Part shown: piece by piece, positions 63,828 through 64,000 of the stretch
Layout of the letters: the number at the start of each line of letters is the position of its first letter
Numbering within the stretch: the first letter of the stretch is position 1
Source of the DNA: Polaribacter butkevichii
Lineage (GTDB): Bacteria > Bacteroidota > Bacteroidia > Flavobacteriales > Flavobacteriaceae
Assembly (NCBI RefSeq): GCF_038024105.1
Contig: NZ_CP150661.1
Location: 1,068,501 to 1,132,500 of the forward strand
Length of the DNA: 64,000 nt
Reading direction: 5' to 3'
The notes under the pieces: model-generated
Databases searched by the model: none
What the model was told of the DNA's origin: nothing
What the model saw: only the letters and a program-made list of their open reading frames with translations
Position numbers and translations under genes: made by a program

Positions 63828-64000
63828 GATTTTAGTTCTAAGTTTAAAGTTCCAAGTTTTAAAGTTTTTCAACTCATAACTCAACACTTATAACTCATAA
63901 CTCTTTAGCTTTTGCTAAAGTATAAGTTAACATATGGTAAAATAATATCTAAATCGTCTTATAAATAAAGAGTCTGTGCTCCCGCCTTTCGGCGGGAAGC
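63828..64000 (-). other. Spacer upstream of 5S rRNA (23S-5S internal spacer, partial)
   Basis: This AT-rich spacer contains tandem variants of ACTCATAACTC (around 63871-63903) and, at its upstream edge, a hairpin CCCGCC / GGCGGG with a TTTC loop (63981-63996). No tRNA or 23S end is recognisable. Position upstream of 5S implies the 23S-5S spacer. Confidence 0.6.

Noticed and set aside
1..64000. Transposases, integrases other than XerD, or prophage genes
   Set aside because: No protein in the window carries transposase or phage structural motifs; XerD has the normal chromosomal length and sequence blocks.

Overview
The window is AT-rich (by eye about 30% G+C) chromosomal DNA from a marine-type member of the Flavobacteriaceae (Bacteroidota). 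The evidence is SusC/SusD outer-membrane pairs, a one-protein hybrid two-component regulator of the HTCS type, lipoprotein signals followed by acidic residues, TAnnTTTG promoter boxes, absence of strong Shine-Dalgarno sites, and a 5S rRNA of Bacteroidota type. Genus cannot be fixed from the sequence; Polaribacter or a relative would fit.

Region 1 (1-34839, all minus strand) is a very large surface-polysaccharide (O-antigen or capsule) locus. In transcription order, right to left, it holds aroQ, a DPM1/GtrB-like glycosyltransferase, a wecD-wecE pair for an N-acetylated 4-amino-4,6-dideoxyhexose, and a membrane protein. Next come the ABC exporter Wzm/Wzt, an acetyltransferase, a methyltransferase and a sugar epimerase/reductase. 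A long run of GT2 and GT4 glycosyltransferases follows, then neuB-neuC-neuA for a CMP-activated nonulosonic (sialic-type) acid. The locus ends with an MBOAT O-acyltransferase and its SGNH-like partner, an AsnB-type amidotransferase, four more transferases and a truncated Wzy/WaaL-like membrane protein. About sixteen glycosyltransferases are present. Nearly all genes overlap or abut, with breaks at 5575-5997, 18046-18253 and 30212-30499.

Region 2 (34918-39805) holds a small outer-membrane beta-barrel gene with a recognisable promoter and terminator, divergent xerD, and two secreted phosphatases: a lipoprotein of the alkaline phosphatase superfamily and a purple-acid-phosphatase-like protein. 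Upstream of the phosphatases is a scar in which the start of a susC gene is joined out of frame to the end of a susD gene, the remains of a deleted transporter pair.

Region 3 (40041-45413) has a GIN-domain secreted protein, an AraC-family regulator, a secreted pentapeptide-repeat protein, two direct copies of a ~133-bp noncoding element that each end in a strong terminator (candidate small RNA), and a long-chain acyl-CoA synthetase.

Region 4 (45787-62830, plus strand) is a compact xylan polysaccharide-utilisation locus: HTCS regulator, SusC, SusD, a surface glycan-binding lipoprotein with TIG and CBM4-like domains, a GH10 endoxylanase, a PA14-containing GH3 beta-xylosidase and a second GH3. 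The likely logic is surface binding and cutting of xylan, import by SusCD, periplasmic trimming by the GH3 enzymes, and induction by oligosaccharide sensing in the HTCS.

Region 5 (62831-64000) is noncoding and then ribosomal. It contains a terminator, a structured extragenic repeat-like element, two nearly identical 62-bp double-hairpin terminator blocks, and the 5S rRNA gene on the minus strand with part of its upstream spacer. The 23S gene lies beyond the window.
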